39,068 nucleotides of DNA from Bacillota bacterium (GCA_030055235.1 JASGUW010000152.1:1-39068); one strand, 5' to 3'; shown: positions 9,601-18,659, counted from the first letter of the stretch. Program-made: numbers and translations. The notes: generated by a model not told the origin, from the sequence alone.

Positions 9601-12600
9601 CGACCGGCCTGGCAGGAAGCCCAGGGCTGAAGGAATTCACCAGCGCCAGCTGCTCCGGGGTAGAGATCGAAAGGCTGCCGACAGGCGCGTCCGGATTGCG
9701 GACCAGCATTCCGGCGGTATGGGCGATACATGCTGCCAGCGTGCGCATGGTAGAGGCGTTAAACACGGCATCGTCGTATTCCGCTTCCACGATAAAGTCC
9801 GTATCGTTCTCCTGAATGTTGACGGAAATGGGGAATTTGGCGCTGTTCAGGCTGAGAGGGTGCATGGTAACAGGACTGTCGCCCACTTTATAGTCAGAAA
9901 CGACACCACCCTGATAGGCATAGAGCATCTGTGAATTGTAGCCGTAATCCGACGCCGCCTGCAGGTAGGAATAGGCCTGATGTGCCAGCACTTCATTCAT
10001 CTCCTGCTGCACGCCAGCCAGGTAAGAGGCAGCTGTCACAGCCGGGTTAATGTCCATAACCATGGGCAGTGTTTTGACCAGCATGCCGAAATTGCGCTGC
10101 ACATGAGCACCCTCACGGCCGTTACTGATGGCAGCAATCCGCACACTCTGTGCGGAGGCAAAGCGCCCGGAAACCAGCATGCTGGCAGCCAGGAAGAGAT
10201 TGGAGGCCGTCAGGCCCATGCCCTTGATGGCCTGCTCCACGCTGCTTTTGGCGATTGTGGTTTTCACTGACCTGGGCACACCGGGGACATCACTCTTTTT
10301 GTCAGCAGGGAACAAGGTGGCGCCTTCTCCATCCGCCAGCCGCTGCTGGAAGAAGGCCTTATCCTCCGCCCAGGCACTGCCCCTGGTCTTTTCCTGCTCC
10401 AGCAGCGCCAGGTCAAAGCTGGTGAAGGTTTCCGCCTCAATCCGGGCACCTTCGTAAGCTGCGGCCAGATCATTGAGGAAAATGTCCATGGAGCCGCCAT
10501 CAAAAATCATGTGGTGGAAATCCGCCAGCAGCTTCACAGCATCAGGCAGCACGCAGATTTCCATGCGGAACAGCGCGCCTTCAAAGAAGGAGAAGGGGCG
10601 CACGAACGCGGCCCTGCGGCTGGCATATTCTTCCGCCGTGCAGCGGATCACCGCTATCTCTGCCTCAGCGTCGTCCAGGCGCAGCTGTACCGGCTCATTG
10701 TCGCGCATGGAGAAGCGGGTCTTGATGTAGGGATGGGCCTCAATCACCTGCAGGATGGCGCTGTGCAGTTTTTCCGGCTCGACGCCGCTGCCAAAGGACA
10801 GCTCAACAGGAATGTTATACACCAGTGTGCCGGGATCCTTGACACAGGCGAAATACAGGCCCATCTGGTTCTGTGTCAGCGGATACCAGGCCTTTTTCTC
10901 ATAGGTCCTGATCTGATAGTCACTGCTGTCTGCCATGAGACGAACGATTTTTTCGATGGTCTTTTCCCGCATGAGATCGGCAGTGCGCAAGCTTTTTCCG
11001 GTGTTTTCCGTGATCCGTGCCGCGGCCTTGATGGCAGAGAGAGAGTTCAATCCTGCATACATCAGGTCCGTGGTCACGCCGAAGTCTTCATGCTTAAGCA
11101 CTGACGCCACTGCGTCAAAAATGGCTTTCTCTTCTTCATTTCTGGGCGCGACAATCTCATCCGCCTGCAGCTGAATCCGCGGCAGTTCACGGCGATTGAC
11201 CTTGCCGTTCTGGTTCAGCGGAATGCGCTCGATCTGCATGGTGGCAGAGGGCACCATGTAGGCGGGCAGCTCATCCTCAATGAAGGCATTCATGGCCTTG
11301 ATATCCACCGCTTTGTCGGAAACTACATAGGCCACCACACGCTTGCCGCCGCCGGCATCATCCTGGGCGATGACCGCTGCATCCTTGATACCTTCAAACG
11401 CGCGGATGCGGCCCTCAATCTCTGTCAGTTCCACGCGGAAACCGCGGATCTTCACCTGGAAGTCACGCCGGCCAACGAAGTCGATCGCACCGTCCGGCAG
11501 GAAGCGCACCACATCGCCGCTCTTATACACCCGTTCGTAGAGCGGCTCGTCGGTGAAGGGATTACGAATGAATTTCTCTGCGGTCAGGTCAGGGCGGTTC
11601 AGATAGCCGTCCGCTACCTGTACGCCGGAAATATAGAGTTCCCCGGGAACACCCACAGGCGCCAGCCGGCCCCGTCCATCCACCACATAGAGAGCCGTGT
11701 TGTAGGTGGCCCTGCCGATGGGGACACGGTCATAGAGCTTATCGACCTTCTGTTTGGTACAGGCAATCGCACATTCTGTGGGGCCGTAGAGATTAAACAG
11801 GGCATATTCCGGCGGATCCAGCGGCACCAGCGCTTCGCCACCCACCGACAGGGCGCGCAGTGTGGGAACGTAGATGCTTTCGGCAAACTGCCTGCCGAGC
11901 TGTGTGGTCAAAAAGGCCACGGTGATTTCGTTCTCTTCAAAATAGCTGCGAATGCCCGGCAGATCCAGACGCAATTCCTCCGGCAGGATATGGAGGCAGG
12001 CCCCCCTGAGCAGGGTGGGATACAAATCCATCATGTGCGCATCAAAGCCGAAACTGGCATAGGCAGTAATACTGTCGCTTTCGTCAAGCTCATAGCTGTC
12101 CGCATAGAAGTAAAGGTAATTCGCCATATTGGCGTTGGTAAGCATGACGCCCTTGGGCTTGCCGGTGGTGCCGGAGGTGTAGAGCAGGATGAAGAGATCC
12201 TCCGGACGCGACAGATCTTCCAGCGCTTCTGCAGCAGGAAGTGTGTTCAAACTGGCGCTGTCCACAACAAAGCCGGAATACTCCGGTACACGGTCCAGCA
12301 GGTCGCTGTCGCAGATCAGCAGCTTAGCATTCGCGTCCTCGAGCATATACTGCAGGCGATCGGCAGGATAGCCGGGATCAAGGGGCAGATAAGCCGCACC
12401 GGTTTTTAATGCAGCCAGTGCGCCTACCGGCATCATCAGACCCCGCTTGACCATGATGCCCACAACGCTGCCGCGATCGGCGCCCCCCTGCCGCAGATGG
12501 ACAGCCAGACGTTCAGTCAGCTCATCCAGCTGGCGATAACTCAAAGTCTGCTTCCCGAATACGACCGCCGTGTTGTCGGGAGTCCTGGCTGCCTGTTCCC

Positions 12601-15600
12601 TGAAGAGAGAAATAATCGTTCTGCCACCCCAGCCTGCCACGGTTTTACCCGGGAAATCGCAGAGAATCTCCTGTCTCTGACGCTCGGGCAGTTCGACAAG
12701 ATCGACCAGCATCTGGTTATCACCGTCGTCACAGCAGCGCTTCAGAGTGACGAGGAACTGTTCTAAAAAGTTCTCCACAACCGCAACGTCATAGAGCTCG
12801 CGGGAATAAGAGAGCTTGAACTTAAAATCGGGGCCTTCCGGCACCGCCTCCAGCACCAGATCCATCTGCAGTGCCTGACCCTTAACAGGAATGTATTGGG
12901 CTCTGGCGCCTTCGATGGCGGGCAGAGGCGGCTCCTGCAGATAGTTAAAAATCACATCAAAGACCGGAGAACGGGAAGCGTTGCGGTCCGGAGCCAGCAT
13001 GGGCACCAGACGTTCGAACGGATAGGTCTGATTGGCCTGTACACCCCGGATGGTCTGTGCCGTTCTGAGGAGATAATCCTTTAACAGCATATCCCCAACG
13101 GGCTTCAGGCGCACCGGCAGGGTGTTGACAAACATGCCCAGCATTTTCCTCTGTTCCTTCAGGGTTCGGCCGCTCATGGCTGTACCCACCACGACGTCCT
13201 CGCTGCCACAATACTTGGCCAGGGTCATGCCGAGCACGCCAAACAGGAAACTATACTGCGTCACACCAAGGCGACTGGCCGCTTCTTTGATGGGGGCTCC
13301 GGACCAGGTGGCCACCAGGTCCTCATCGGCTTCCGGCAGCACGGAGGGCCGCTTCACATGGGTCGGCATTTCGTTTTCCGGAACACCGTCGGCAAACATG
13401 TCCTTGAAGAACGCTTCCTGTCCGGTAAGATCGTCCTGTTCCGCCTGCCAGACAGCGAAATCCAGATAATCGAAGACCAGATCCGGCAGCGTCTCCCCCT
13501 GGTAAAGCCGGAACAGCTCGTCTACAAACGTGGGCCAGCCGGAGCCGTCCATGATGATATGGTGGAAACAAAAATGCAGTGTACAAAGGCCGGGTACATG
13601 TTCAAAGACCTGGCAGCGCAGAAGCGGCGCCTTGGCCAGATCAAAAGGATGGTTCTCTCTTTCCAGGATGCCTGGCACTTCTTCCCTGGCGCAGCTGCGG
13701 CGCACGATGGGAATGTCAAGTTCATCCAGAATGCGGTGTACATATTCTCCCTTTTCCAGAGGATAGTAACTGCGCAGCACCGCATGGCGCTTAAGCATGG
13801 CGCCGAGCGCCTCTTCCAGGCGGTCGACATCCAGTTCGCCTTTGATCTCCAGGGCCAGGAAATTGATGTTGTAGGAAGTGGACTCAGGATTCATGCCCTG
13901 TTCCACGACCATCTGCCGCTCGGCAAAGGTCAGCGGCCAGCTATCGCGTTGTTCCGCTTTGCTCAGGCCGGCTTTCACCCGCGCAGCCAGCTGCTGCGGA
14001 GTGCCCAGTGAGAGAATGTCGCTGGCAGACAGATTCATTCCCTCCAGTTCTGCCTGAACCTTCGCCGCCAAGATGGAATCACCGCCGATCAGGTTGAAGT
14101 CATCCAGCGTACCGACACGGTCAAGGCCCAGCACACGCTCGAAGGCCGCACAAATGGCAGCCTCCCGGTCATTTTCCGGAGCCTGATAGGCAGAGCGGAA
14201 CCTGGCCGCGTCCGGCGGCAGAATGCTCTGGCGGTCGACCTTACCGTTGGCATTTAGTGGCAGTTTATCCACCTGCTGCAGGAAGGCAGGCATCATATAG
14301 GCCGGAAGGAAGCCGCGAATGGCCGCCGTGACGGCTTCCGGCGCCAGGGTTTCTGCGGAGGTGTAGACACAGAACAGACTGGTTTCCCCATTGGCATTTA
14401 TGAAGCCCTTCACTACGGCCTGATCCGCTGAGGTCAGACGGACAATCGTGGCCTCGATCTCACCGGGTTCCACGCGGTAGCCGCGCACCTTGAGCATCCA
14501 GTCCTTTCGCTGCACATATTCGAGCTGCCCGTCTTTATTGATCCGTCCGATGTCATTGGTCCTGAACAAAATTTTGTCATCCTCATCCTCTGACCAGGGA
14601 TTCGGGATGAAGCGTTCTGCTGTCTGTTCCGGAAGATTCAGATAGCCCAGTGCCACCTGTCCTGTGACACAGATTTCTCCCTCTTCTCCGTCCGGGAGCC
14701 GCTTGTTTTCGTCATCCAGAATGTATACCCGGCTGCCGGCATAGGCCTGGCCGATGGGCGTGATATCGGGATAGGCGCGGTCGATCGGAAAGCTCGTGAG
14801 CGGGCCGCAGGTTTCGCTCGAGCCATAGACATTAAAGAGACGCACCCTGTCACTGTAGATATTCGATACGCGGTCGGAGCCGATGACCATACTGGAGAGC
14901 TGATTCTCCAGCTGCGGCAGGATGAGGCGCGCCAGCTGCGGGGGAGCGAAGGTCGTGGTGATGCCATGCTGACGTATGTAGTCTACAAGTGCCCCGGCAT
15001 CCTGGCGCAGATTGTCGCCGGCAATATGGATGGTGCCGCCCAGCGAAAGCGGCGTGAGGATTTCCAGCACCACGGCAATGAAGGAGAAAGAGGCAACGGA
15101 CAAAAACGTGTCATGCTCCGTGCGGCTTAAGGTATTGCCACGAAGCGCCATGGAGAGAGCCCGCTGTGAATTGACGACACCCTTGGGATTGCCCGTAGAG
15201 CCGGAGGTATACACAACGATCGCCGGGTCATCCTTTTGGCCTTCAGGGGATGAGACAATCTTAGCTGCGGCAGGCAGTTGTTCCAGCCACTTGAGATCGA
15301 TCACCAGTTTGGCCCGGGTATCGCGAATCACGAAATCAATGCGCTCCCTGGGATACCCCTCTTCCGTGACACAGACAGCCGCACCGGACTTCATTACACC
15401 GAGAAGCGCAGCAACGGCTTCCCTGCAGCGGGGCAGCCGGATGACAACAATATCACCGCGTCCAATGTCATTTGCCATCAGGCAAGAGGCGATACGACTG
15501 CTTTCGTCATCCAGCCCGGCATAACTGAGGGATTCCCCTTCAAAAACAAGGGCGGGCTTATCGGCATATTCCCGAGCGGTACGGGCAAACAGATCCAGAA

Positions 15601-15604
15601 ACAT
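6644..15604 (-). CDS. Three-module nonribosomal peptide synthetase with terminal reductase
   Basis: A 2986-residue NRPS. The start at 15604 was chosen for AAGGAGT just upstream; an ATG at 15631 lacks one. Approximate domain order: A1 1-450 (YTSGSTGNPKG near 135, LNANGKVDR), T1 (GGDSIL near 508), C1 560-980 (HHIIMDG near 683), A2 1010-1440 (YTSGTTGKPKG near 1145, NLYGPTE), T2 (GLNSLS near 1519), C2 1570-1960 (HHMIFDG near 1700), A3 1990-2440 (YTSGSTGKPKG near 2146, NTYGPTE), T3 (GGTSLL near 2526), R 2600-2986 (TGASGFLG near 2609, YARSK near 2778). There is no epimerase or thioesterase. A terminal reductase releases the chain with NAD(P)H as an aldehyde or alcohol. My hand-derived specificity codes are A1 IALFISVGPK, A2 DAMFSGLIAK and A3 DMKNMGTVSK. 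A1 lacks Asp235. Confidence 0.93.
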   Translation of the reverse strand: MFLDLFARTAREYADKPALVFEGESLSYAGLDDESSRIASCLMANDIGRGDIVVIRLPRCREAVAALLGVMKSGAAVCVTEEGYPRERIDFVIRDTRAKLVIDLKWLEQLPAAAKIVSSPEGQKDDPAIVVYTSGSTGNPKGVVNSQRALSMALRGNTLSRTEHDTFLSVASFSFIAVVLEILTPLSLGGTIHIAGDNLRQDAGALVDYIRQHGITTTFAPPQLARLILPQLENQLSSMVIGSDRVSNIYSDRVRLFNVYGSSETCGPLTSFPIDRAYPDITPIGQAYAGSRVYILDDENKRLPDGEEGEICVTGQVALGYLNLPEQTAERFIPNPWSEDEDDKILFRTNDIGRINKDGQLEYVQRKDWMLKVRGYRVEPGEIEATIVRLTSADQAVVKGFINANGETSLFCVYTSAETLAPEAVTAAIRGFLPAYMMPAFLQQVDKLPLNANGKVDRQSILPPDAARFRSAYQAPENDREAAICAAFERVLGLDRVGTLDDFNLIGGDSILAAKVQAELEGMNLSASDILSLGTPQQLAARVKAGLSKAEQRDSWPLTFAERQMVVEQGMNPESTSYNINFLALEIKGELDVDRLEEALGAMLKRHAVLRSYYPLEKGEYVHRILDELDIPIVRRSCAREEVPGILERENHPFDLAKAPLLRCQVFEHVPGLCTLHFCFHHIIMDGSGWPTFVDELFRLYQGETLPDLVFDYLDFAVWQAEQDDLTGQEAFFKDMFADGVPENEMPTHVKRPSVLPEADEDLVATWSGAPIKEAASRLGVTQYSFLFGVLGMTLAKYCGSEDVVVGTAMSGRTLKEQRKMLGMFVNTLPVRLKPVGDMLLKDYLLRTAQTIRGVQANQTYPFERLVPMLAPDRNASRSPVFDVIFNYLQEPPLPAIEGARAQYIPVKGQALQMDLVLEAVPEGPDFKFKLSYSRELYDVAVVENFLEQFLVTLKRCCDDGDNQMLVDLVELPERQRQEILCDFPGKTVAGWGGRTIISLFREQAARTPDNTAVVFGKQTLSYRQLDELTERLAVHLRQGGADRGSVVGIMVKRGLMMPVGALAALKTGAAYLPLDPGYPADRLQYMLEDANAKLLICDSDLLDRVPEYSGFVVDSASLNTLPAAEALEDLSRPEDLFILLYTSGTTGKPKGVMLTNANMANYLYFYADSYELDESDSITAYASFGFDAHMMDLYPTLLRGACLHILPEELRLDLPGIRSYFEENEITVAFLTTQLGRQFAESIYVPTLRALSVGGEALVPLDPPEYALFNLYGPTECAIACTKQKVDKLYDRVPIGRATYNTALYVVDGRGRLAPVGVPGELYISGVQVADGYLNRPDLTAEKFIRNPFTDEPLYERVYKSGDVVRFLPDGAIDFVGRRDFQVKIRGFRVELTEIEGRIRAFEGIKDAAVIAQDDAGGGKRVVAYVVSDKAVDIKAMNAFIEDELPAYMVPSATMQIERIPLNQNGKVNRRELPRIQLQADEIVAPRNEEEKAIFDAVASVLKHEDFGVTTDLMYAGLNSLSAIKAAARITENTGKSLRTADLMREKTIEKIVRLMADSSDYQIRTYEKKAWYPLTQNQMGLYFACVKDPGTLVYNIPVELSFGSGVEPEKLHSAILQVIEAHPYIKTRFSMRDNEPVQLRLDDAEAEIAVIRCTAEEYASRRAAFVRPFSFFEGALFRMEICVLPDAVKLLADFHHMIFDGGSMDIFLNDLAAAYEGARIEAETFTSFDLALLEQEKTRGSAWAEDKAFFQQRLADGEGATLFPADKKSDVPGVPRSVKTTIAKSSVEQAIKGMGLTASNLFLAASMLVSGRFASAQSVRIAAISNGREGAHVQRNFGMLVKTLPMVMDINPAVTAASYLAGVQQEMNEVLAHQAYSYLQAASDYGYNSQMLYAYQGGVVSDYKVGDSPVTMHPLSLNSAKFPISVNIQENDTDFIVEAEYDDAVFNASTMRTLAACIAHTAGMLVRNPDAPVGSLSISTPEQLALVNSFSPGLPARPVGGLHQLFERWAGQTPDAVALMASDAALSFAELNRRANQLAHSLLALGVKHEDRVAFMLGRDSRILVSMLGIIKAGCAYIPVDPDYPRERVEHVLEDSQARFILTDGPSALTNSLDINALLANENTRNPNLPVRQEQLCYIIYTSGSTGKPKGVMLTHGGIINYVLDDEQNRHVRALVEHRCTMCSVTTVSFDMFLKEAFTTVMNGLTLVLADDEEARNPDQLAALFARTGANAFNATPSRMLQYMELPAMKEALAACRVIMAGGEAYPPVLYRKLREVTDAVLINTYGPTEITVSSNGKLLTSDVVSIGAPLRGVVEQVMDIYGQPLPAGFIGELWISGYGVARGYFGNPEMTAERFVEYDGLRWYKSGDLARWTDDGEIVVLGRNDGQIKLRGLRIELGEIENTLNAVADVRSCAVLVRRLHGQEHLCAYYTATRELPAEELREVLLQTLTKYMVPTAYLQLDEMPLTPNGKIDRKRLPDARLMQRQEYQAPANEAEQTYCDIFASILHLERVGATDNFFDLGGTSLLVTQVTIDAAQKGIALSYGDVFANPSPRELAAIRHQAEPSPAKDEISDYDYAPIQQLLEENTIAALRDGRLRELGNVCITGASGFLGIHVLRAYLQMEKGTAFCVVRGRKNLSAEKRLKSMLAYYFGGDTLKINGKPFLDAMDELFSTRIVVIDGSITDASLYQELARLPVDTYINCAANVKHFSAGTDIEDINYGGVKLALDFCRQKKCRFVQVSTASIAGMSINGQPDETLLLGERMLYFGQDLSNKYARSKFLAERAVLESALNGLDVKIMRVCNLMARDADGEFQINFATNNFLGRLKAYSLIGRIPYEAMGMNTEFAPIDFTAVAVLLLAKTPEACRVFHPYNDHQIFLGDAIEVMRRRGMDIIPCEAEEYESSFGEAMRDPAKARYLNSLIAYSEHGKRIVPIKSSNSYTSQVLLRQGFKWPITSDAYLDRFFAMMEGLGFFDQDSEIGME

Positions 15605-15762
15605 AAAAATACTCCTTCTGCTATATGTCACGGTATTCCGCGTTGCAGGCGCACAGGCGTTCCTCCATCAGGACGAACAAGATCCTTCAATTATGCAAAA
15701 TCCATCTGTCTTCCGGCATTGATTTCTTTCCTGGCAGACATAAAGACATCTCTTCCCTGACT

Positions 15763-16386
15763 TCATCTGGACAGCAATTCGTTTCTTGAAAGCCAAACAG
15801 GCATCTCCGCTCTGCCGGGATGTTCTGCGGCAGTGCAAATGATATGAGCATCCAGGGCAAGCCAGTGGAGATACCAGCTCTGACCCCCCACAATATTGGC
15901 AAAGCCCTCCTCCGGACGAATCTCAAAACGCTCCGGCGGCAGATGAAATCCCAGTCCCAGCGCCTTCATAATGGCTTCCTTACCCGTCCACAGGCGGAAA
16001 AAGGCTTCGTCCGTTGCCTGACGGCTGAGCCAGCTCTGCTCCACGGCAGTAAAGACCTTTTTTGCCACAGTTTGTGAATACGGGGTAATGAGTTCCACAT
16101 CCACACCTACCGGCTGTTCATCAGCAAGCAGCACAACCATGTTACCGGAATGGGAAAGGTTAAAACAGGGACCGTTCGGCAGAATCGGCTTGCCAAACGA
16201 GGATACGGTCATGGAGGAAACAGCGTCCTCTCCAAAGACACTCTGCAGCATGAGTCCGGCTGTAAGGCAACGTACCCGATCCTCCAGCCTGCGATACCTG
16301 TAGACACGGTCTTGGCGCTTTGCATCCAATAAGGAAATTCCGGGAAGATCGAACAGACCCCTTATATCACTTATATAAAGTTTCAT
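15763..16386 (-). CDS. Sfp-type 4'-phosphopantetheinyl transferase
   Basis: The enzyme transfers phosphopantetheine from CoA to the Ser of carrier domains and should activate T1-T3 of the adjacent NRPS. Visible motifs are LSHS (near residue 78), the Mg-binding GVDVE (near 94) and FRLWTGKEAIMKALG (near 135). With the start at 16386 (MKLYISDIRG) the protein has 207 residues, close to the family norm. An in-frame ATG at 16407 lies only two bases after AAGGAGG, and the frame extends further to 16512; the alignable part begins at MKLY. It is the first gene of the minus-strand operon, with 158 nt to the NRPS start codon and no convincing terminator between them. Confidence 0.9.
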   Translation of the reverse strand: MKLYISDIRGLFDLPGISLLDAKRQDRVYRYRRLEDRVRCLTAGLMLQSVFGEDAVSSMTVSSFGKPILPNGPCFNLSHSGNMVVLLADEQPVGVDVELITPYSQTVAKKVFTAVEQSWLSRQATDEAFFRLWTGKEAIMKALGLGFHLPPERFEIRPEEGFANIVGGQSWYLHWLALDAHIICTAAEHPGRAEMPVWLSRNELLSR

Positions 16387-16436
16387 GCACTTAATCCCCC
16401 GGAACATTTCCTCCTTCTGCCGACAGTACAAAATAG

Positions 16437-16464
16437 CATTTATCTGCGAAATACGTTTTGTCAA
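16437..16464 (-). promoter_or_regulatory. Candidate promoter of the NRPS operon
   Basis: On the minus strand a perfect TTGACA (16464-16459) lies about 50-80 nt upstream of the Sfp-type gene. A poor -10-like TAAATG follows after 16 bases. The -35 is good and the -10 is weak, so this is a candidate only; an activator could compensate. Confidence 0.35.
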
Positions 16465-16632
16465 CACAAAATCGCAGCAGCTGCCGGTATCTTCTTCTCC
16501 TCCCGTCTTCATACATGCTCATTGAGCTCAACAACAGGTAAGAGGCGAAAGCCCGAAGACGGCTGCTTTGCAAGCCTCCCCGGGCCTCATGCCTCAACAG
16601 ATCCGAACGTCAGGAATCACGTCGGTCTTTCC

Positions 16633-18444
16633 TTAATAAAAAAGGTCCATGAACGAATAGAAGCTTTCTGGATCTTCTCCCGAAACAAGCAGCTTTCCGC
16701 TTGCTACGGCGTCTTCAGGACTGAGACTGGTCAGAACCACCTGCTTCCAGGTCAGCTGGTCGGTCACGATTTCAAACTGGCTCTCACCCGCAGCCGGGGG
16801 ATTGATCTCCAGGATGCCCTTACGCACGTTCAATATGTAGTGATCCGGCAGCTCCGGATCCACGACGTCAGTCAGTTGCAGGCTGACAAGGATATCCGTC
16901 TCCAGCGATTTCGCTGCATTGAGATTGACGGCCAGGATACGATGCAGGGTATCCATGGGCATCAGCTCAACAAAGCGATCGTCGATATTCGCATAGACAA
17001 ACTCCGGATGACCGAACGGGTAGACCCTTCTGGCCTGGTCCGTCAGCAACAGATAATCGGAGAGAAGCATGTTGCGCGCCTGCGAATTCATCGTGCTCTC
17101 TGCCAGGACCAGCATAGCCGCCTTCTTGGTCTCAAACGCCACAGCGTTATCCGGGTCCAGCAGAAGCGCATCGTCGGCGAGCCTTAGTGCCCATTCCGGG
17201 TTGATCTCCAGAGCCGCCTGGGCTTTCGTAGCCAGATCACCATCGCCTTCAGCCAGGAAGGCCGACATCTCTGCCTCACTCTGCGTCGTCTGTGGGAACA
17301 GATCCCTTACTTCGCCGGTGTAGTAACCGCGGTAATAGCGGAAGATGTGGACGATGTTCCATTCTTTCGATCCATAAATCTCCTGCAGATAGGGGCTGGA
17401 GGCAAGATGGGGCGGCAGCTCGATCAGGTCCATCATCTCCCCTGCTGTGTAGCTTCTGTTCATGTAGTAGAGTGTCTGGTCATTGACGAACTGGATCGCA
17501 TCGCTGAAGTTGGTGAGGTATTGCCTGACCTCTTCTTTTCCGCTGTTGATGGGATTGGGACCATGGATCGTCACCAGGTATTCGGGATTGAGTCCCCTGG
17601 CAATCTTCAGGGTATTGACGTAATCCAGCGGATCTCTCAGGCGGCTGCCCCGCGTGGTCGAGATAGCCGGAAAGGCCTCGTAGACGACAGCGATCTGGAT
17701 CAGGACTTCTTTTTGCGGCAACCACACCAGAAGGACATCCGTTGTCTCACCGGCCACAGGAATGAGATCCACATCAACACCGGCGATCGTCAGGCTCGTC
17801 TCTTCCTTAATGCTCCTTGTCGGCGCCAGGAAGCCTGTCTGCCCGGTCGTCTGCGTCCCGGCGAGGCCGTAGCCGGCAAACCAGCCTTCCCCGTCCTGGA
17901 CGGGTGCGTCCTGGAACATGATTCCAGTCATCTTGATGCCGCCCTCGACGCGCGACGGATAGACCGGGCCAAACCACTCACTGAAGAGGTTGGCAAGCAG
18001 GCTTTCGTGACCGATGATCTCTGTCTGCTCGTCGGCAAAGACAGAGGCGCCGTTGATATGGCAGTCATGGTGATGGGTGTAGATGATTGCCTTGACAGGT
18101 TCCCTGTCAAAAATATTGTCCAGGCTGGCATTAAAGGCATCCTTGACCATCTGAGCCGCGGGAATGCTCTCCCCGGGATCTACGACAATCAAGCCGTCGC
18201 TGCCCTCAATAAGCACAGGATTGTCGCGGTTATAGCCTCTGGCCACCCAGACACCGTCTGTTACTTGTAACACGGCGGCGGGAAAGAACTCCTCATACGT
18301 GGCCAGGAGCGTCGGATGGACGGGTACTGCCTCCGGATCATAGGGCTCCGGCACTGCCTGAGCTTCTTCTGCCGCTACGTAGCCAACTGTCCCGGCCAGA
18401 ACCAGGATGATCACGAGAGCAAAAACTTGGAATTTCGTTTTCAT
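16633..18444 (-). CDS. Secreted alkyl-sulfatase-like metallo-beta-lactamase-fold protein
   Basis: A 603-residue protein with a signal peptide (hydrophobic residues 6-24, likely cleavage after VAA), so it should act outside the membrane. Residues 55-300 are a metallo-beta-lactamase fold. The region after about 300 resembles the dimerisation domain of SDS-type alkylsulfatases (PYLQEIYGSKEWN) and the tail the SCP2-like domain. Such enzymes hydrolyse sulfate esters at a two-zinc centre. Here the HxHxDH motif reads HHHDCH (124-129), so Cys128 sits where Asp is expected, and the later acidic GDN-type ligand position reads QIA (250-252). His294 is kept. The start at 18444 is supported by GGGGAG seven bases upstream; the longer frame to 18486 lacks this. 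It is a single gene with its own divergent promoter region. Activity on sulfate esters is unproven. Confidence 0.8.
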   Translation of the reverse strand: MKTKFQVFALVIILVLAGTVGYVAAEEAQAVPEPYDPEAVPVHPTLLATYEEFFPAAVLQVTDGVWVARGYNRDNPVLIEGSDGLIVVDPGESIPAAQMVKDAFNASLDNIFDREPVKAIIYTHHHDCHINGASVFADEQTEIIGHESLLANLFSEWFGPVYPSRVEGGIKMTGIMFQDAPVQDGEGWFAGYGLAGTQTTGQTGFLAPTRSIKEETSLTIAGVDVDLIPVAGETTDVLLVWLPQKEVLIQIAVVYEAFPAISTTRGSRLRDPLDYVNTLKIARGLNPEYLVTIHGPNPINSGKEEVRQYLTNFSDAIQFVNDQTLYYMNRSYTAGEMMDLIELPPHLASSPYLQEIYGSKEWNIVHIFRYYRGYYTGEVRDLFPQTTQSEAEMSAFLAEGDGDLATKAQAALEINPEWALRLADDALLLDPDNAVAFETKKAAMLVLAESTMNSQARNMLLSDYLLLTDQARRVYPFGHPEFVYANIDDRFVELMPMDTLHRILAVNLNAAKSLETDILVSLQLTDVVDPELPDHYILNVRKGILEINPPAAGESQFEIVTDQLTWKQVVLTSLSPEDAVASGKLLVSGEDPESFYSFMDLFY

Positions 18445-18551
18445 TGCATTTCTCCCCAGAGCCTCTCCTCTGTTGCCTGCTGACAAAGCCTGCTGCAGCG
18501 ATGTACAGACTGGCCTTTACCGTTCTATTAATAGTAAATAAAAAGCCCTTT

Positions 18552-18585
18552 AAACAAATACCCGTTTTCCGGCAAAATAGTCTAG
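18552..18585 (-). promoter_or_regulatory. Shared 34-nt element, copy 1
   Basis: Read on the minus strand, this block matches the plus-strand block at 22662-22695 in 28 of 34 positions, with identical cores ACTATTTT and CGGAAAACGGGT at the same spacing. It lies about 108 nt upstream of the alkyl-sulfatase-like start codon and points toward it. A regulator site or a conserved promoter element is likely; the binding protein is unknown. Confidence 0.6.
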
Positions 18586-18630
18586 AAAAAGCTTTCCATG
18601 CCTGCTGCAGCGAAAGAGCAGGGCTTTTTC
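18585..18630 (+). terminator. Terminator-like hairpin before the phosphatase promoter
   Basis: An outer stem GAAAAAGC (18585-18592) / GCTTTTTC (18623-18630) encloses an inner stem CCTGCT (18601-18606) / AGCAGG (18617-18622). The T-run makes it terminator-like on the plus strand. No plus-strand gene lies close upstream, so it may act as insulation before the -10 at 18654, or simply be a relic. Confidence 0.35.
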
Positions 18631-18659
18631 TTCATCCGCAGCTTATTCCACGGTATAAT
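18631..18659 (+). promoter_or_regulatory. Candidate promoter of the phosphatase-STAS operon
   Basis: A perfect -10 TATAAT lies at 18654-18659. The best -35 at 17-bp spacing is TTCATC (18631-18636), which is poor. It is about 145 nt upstream of the chosen start codon. Confidence 0.45.

Noticed and set aside
17347-18270. Plus-strand open frame of 307 codons
   Set aside because: It is antisense to the alkyl-sulfatase-like gene and has no recognisable content.
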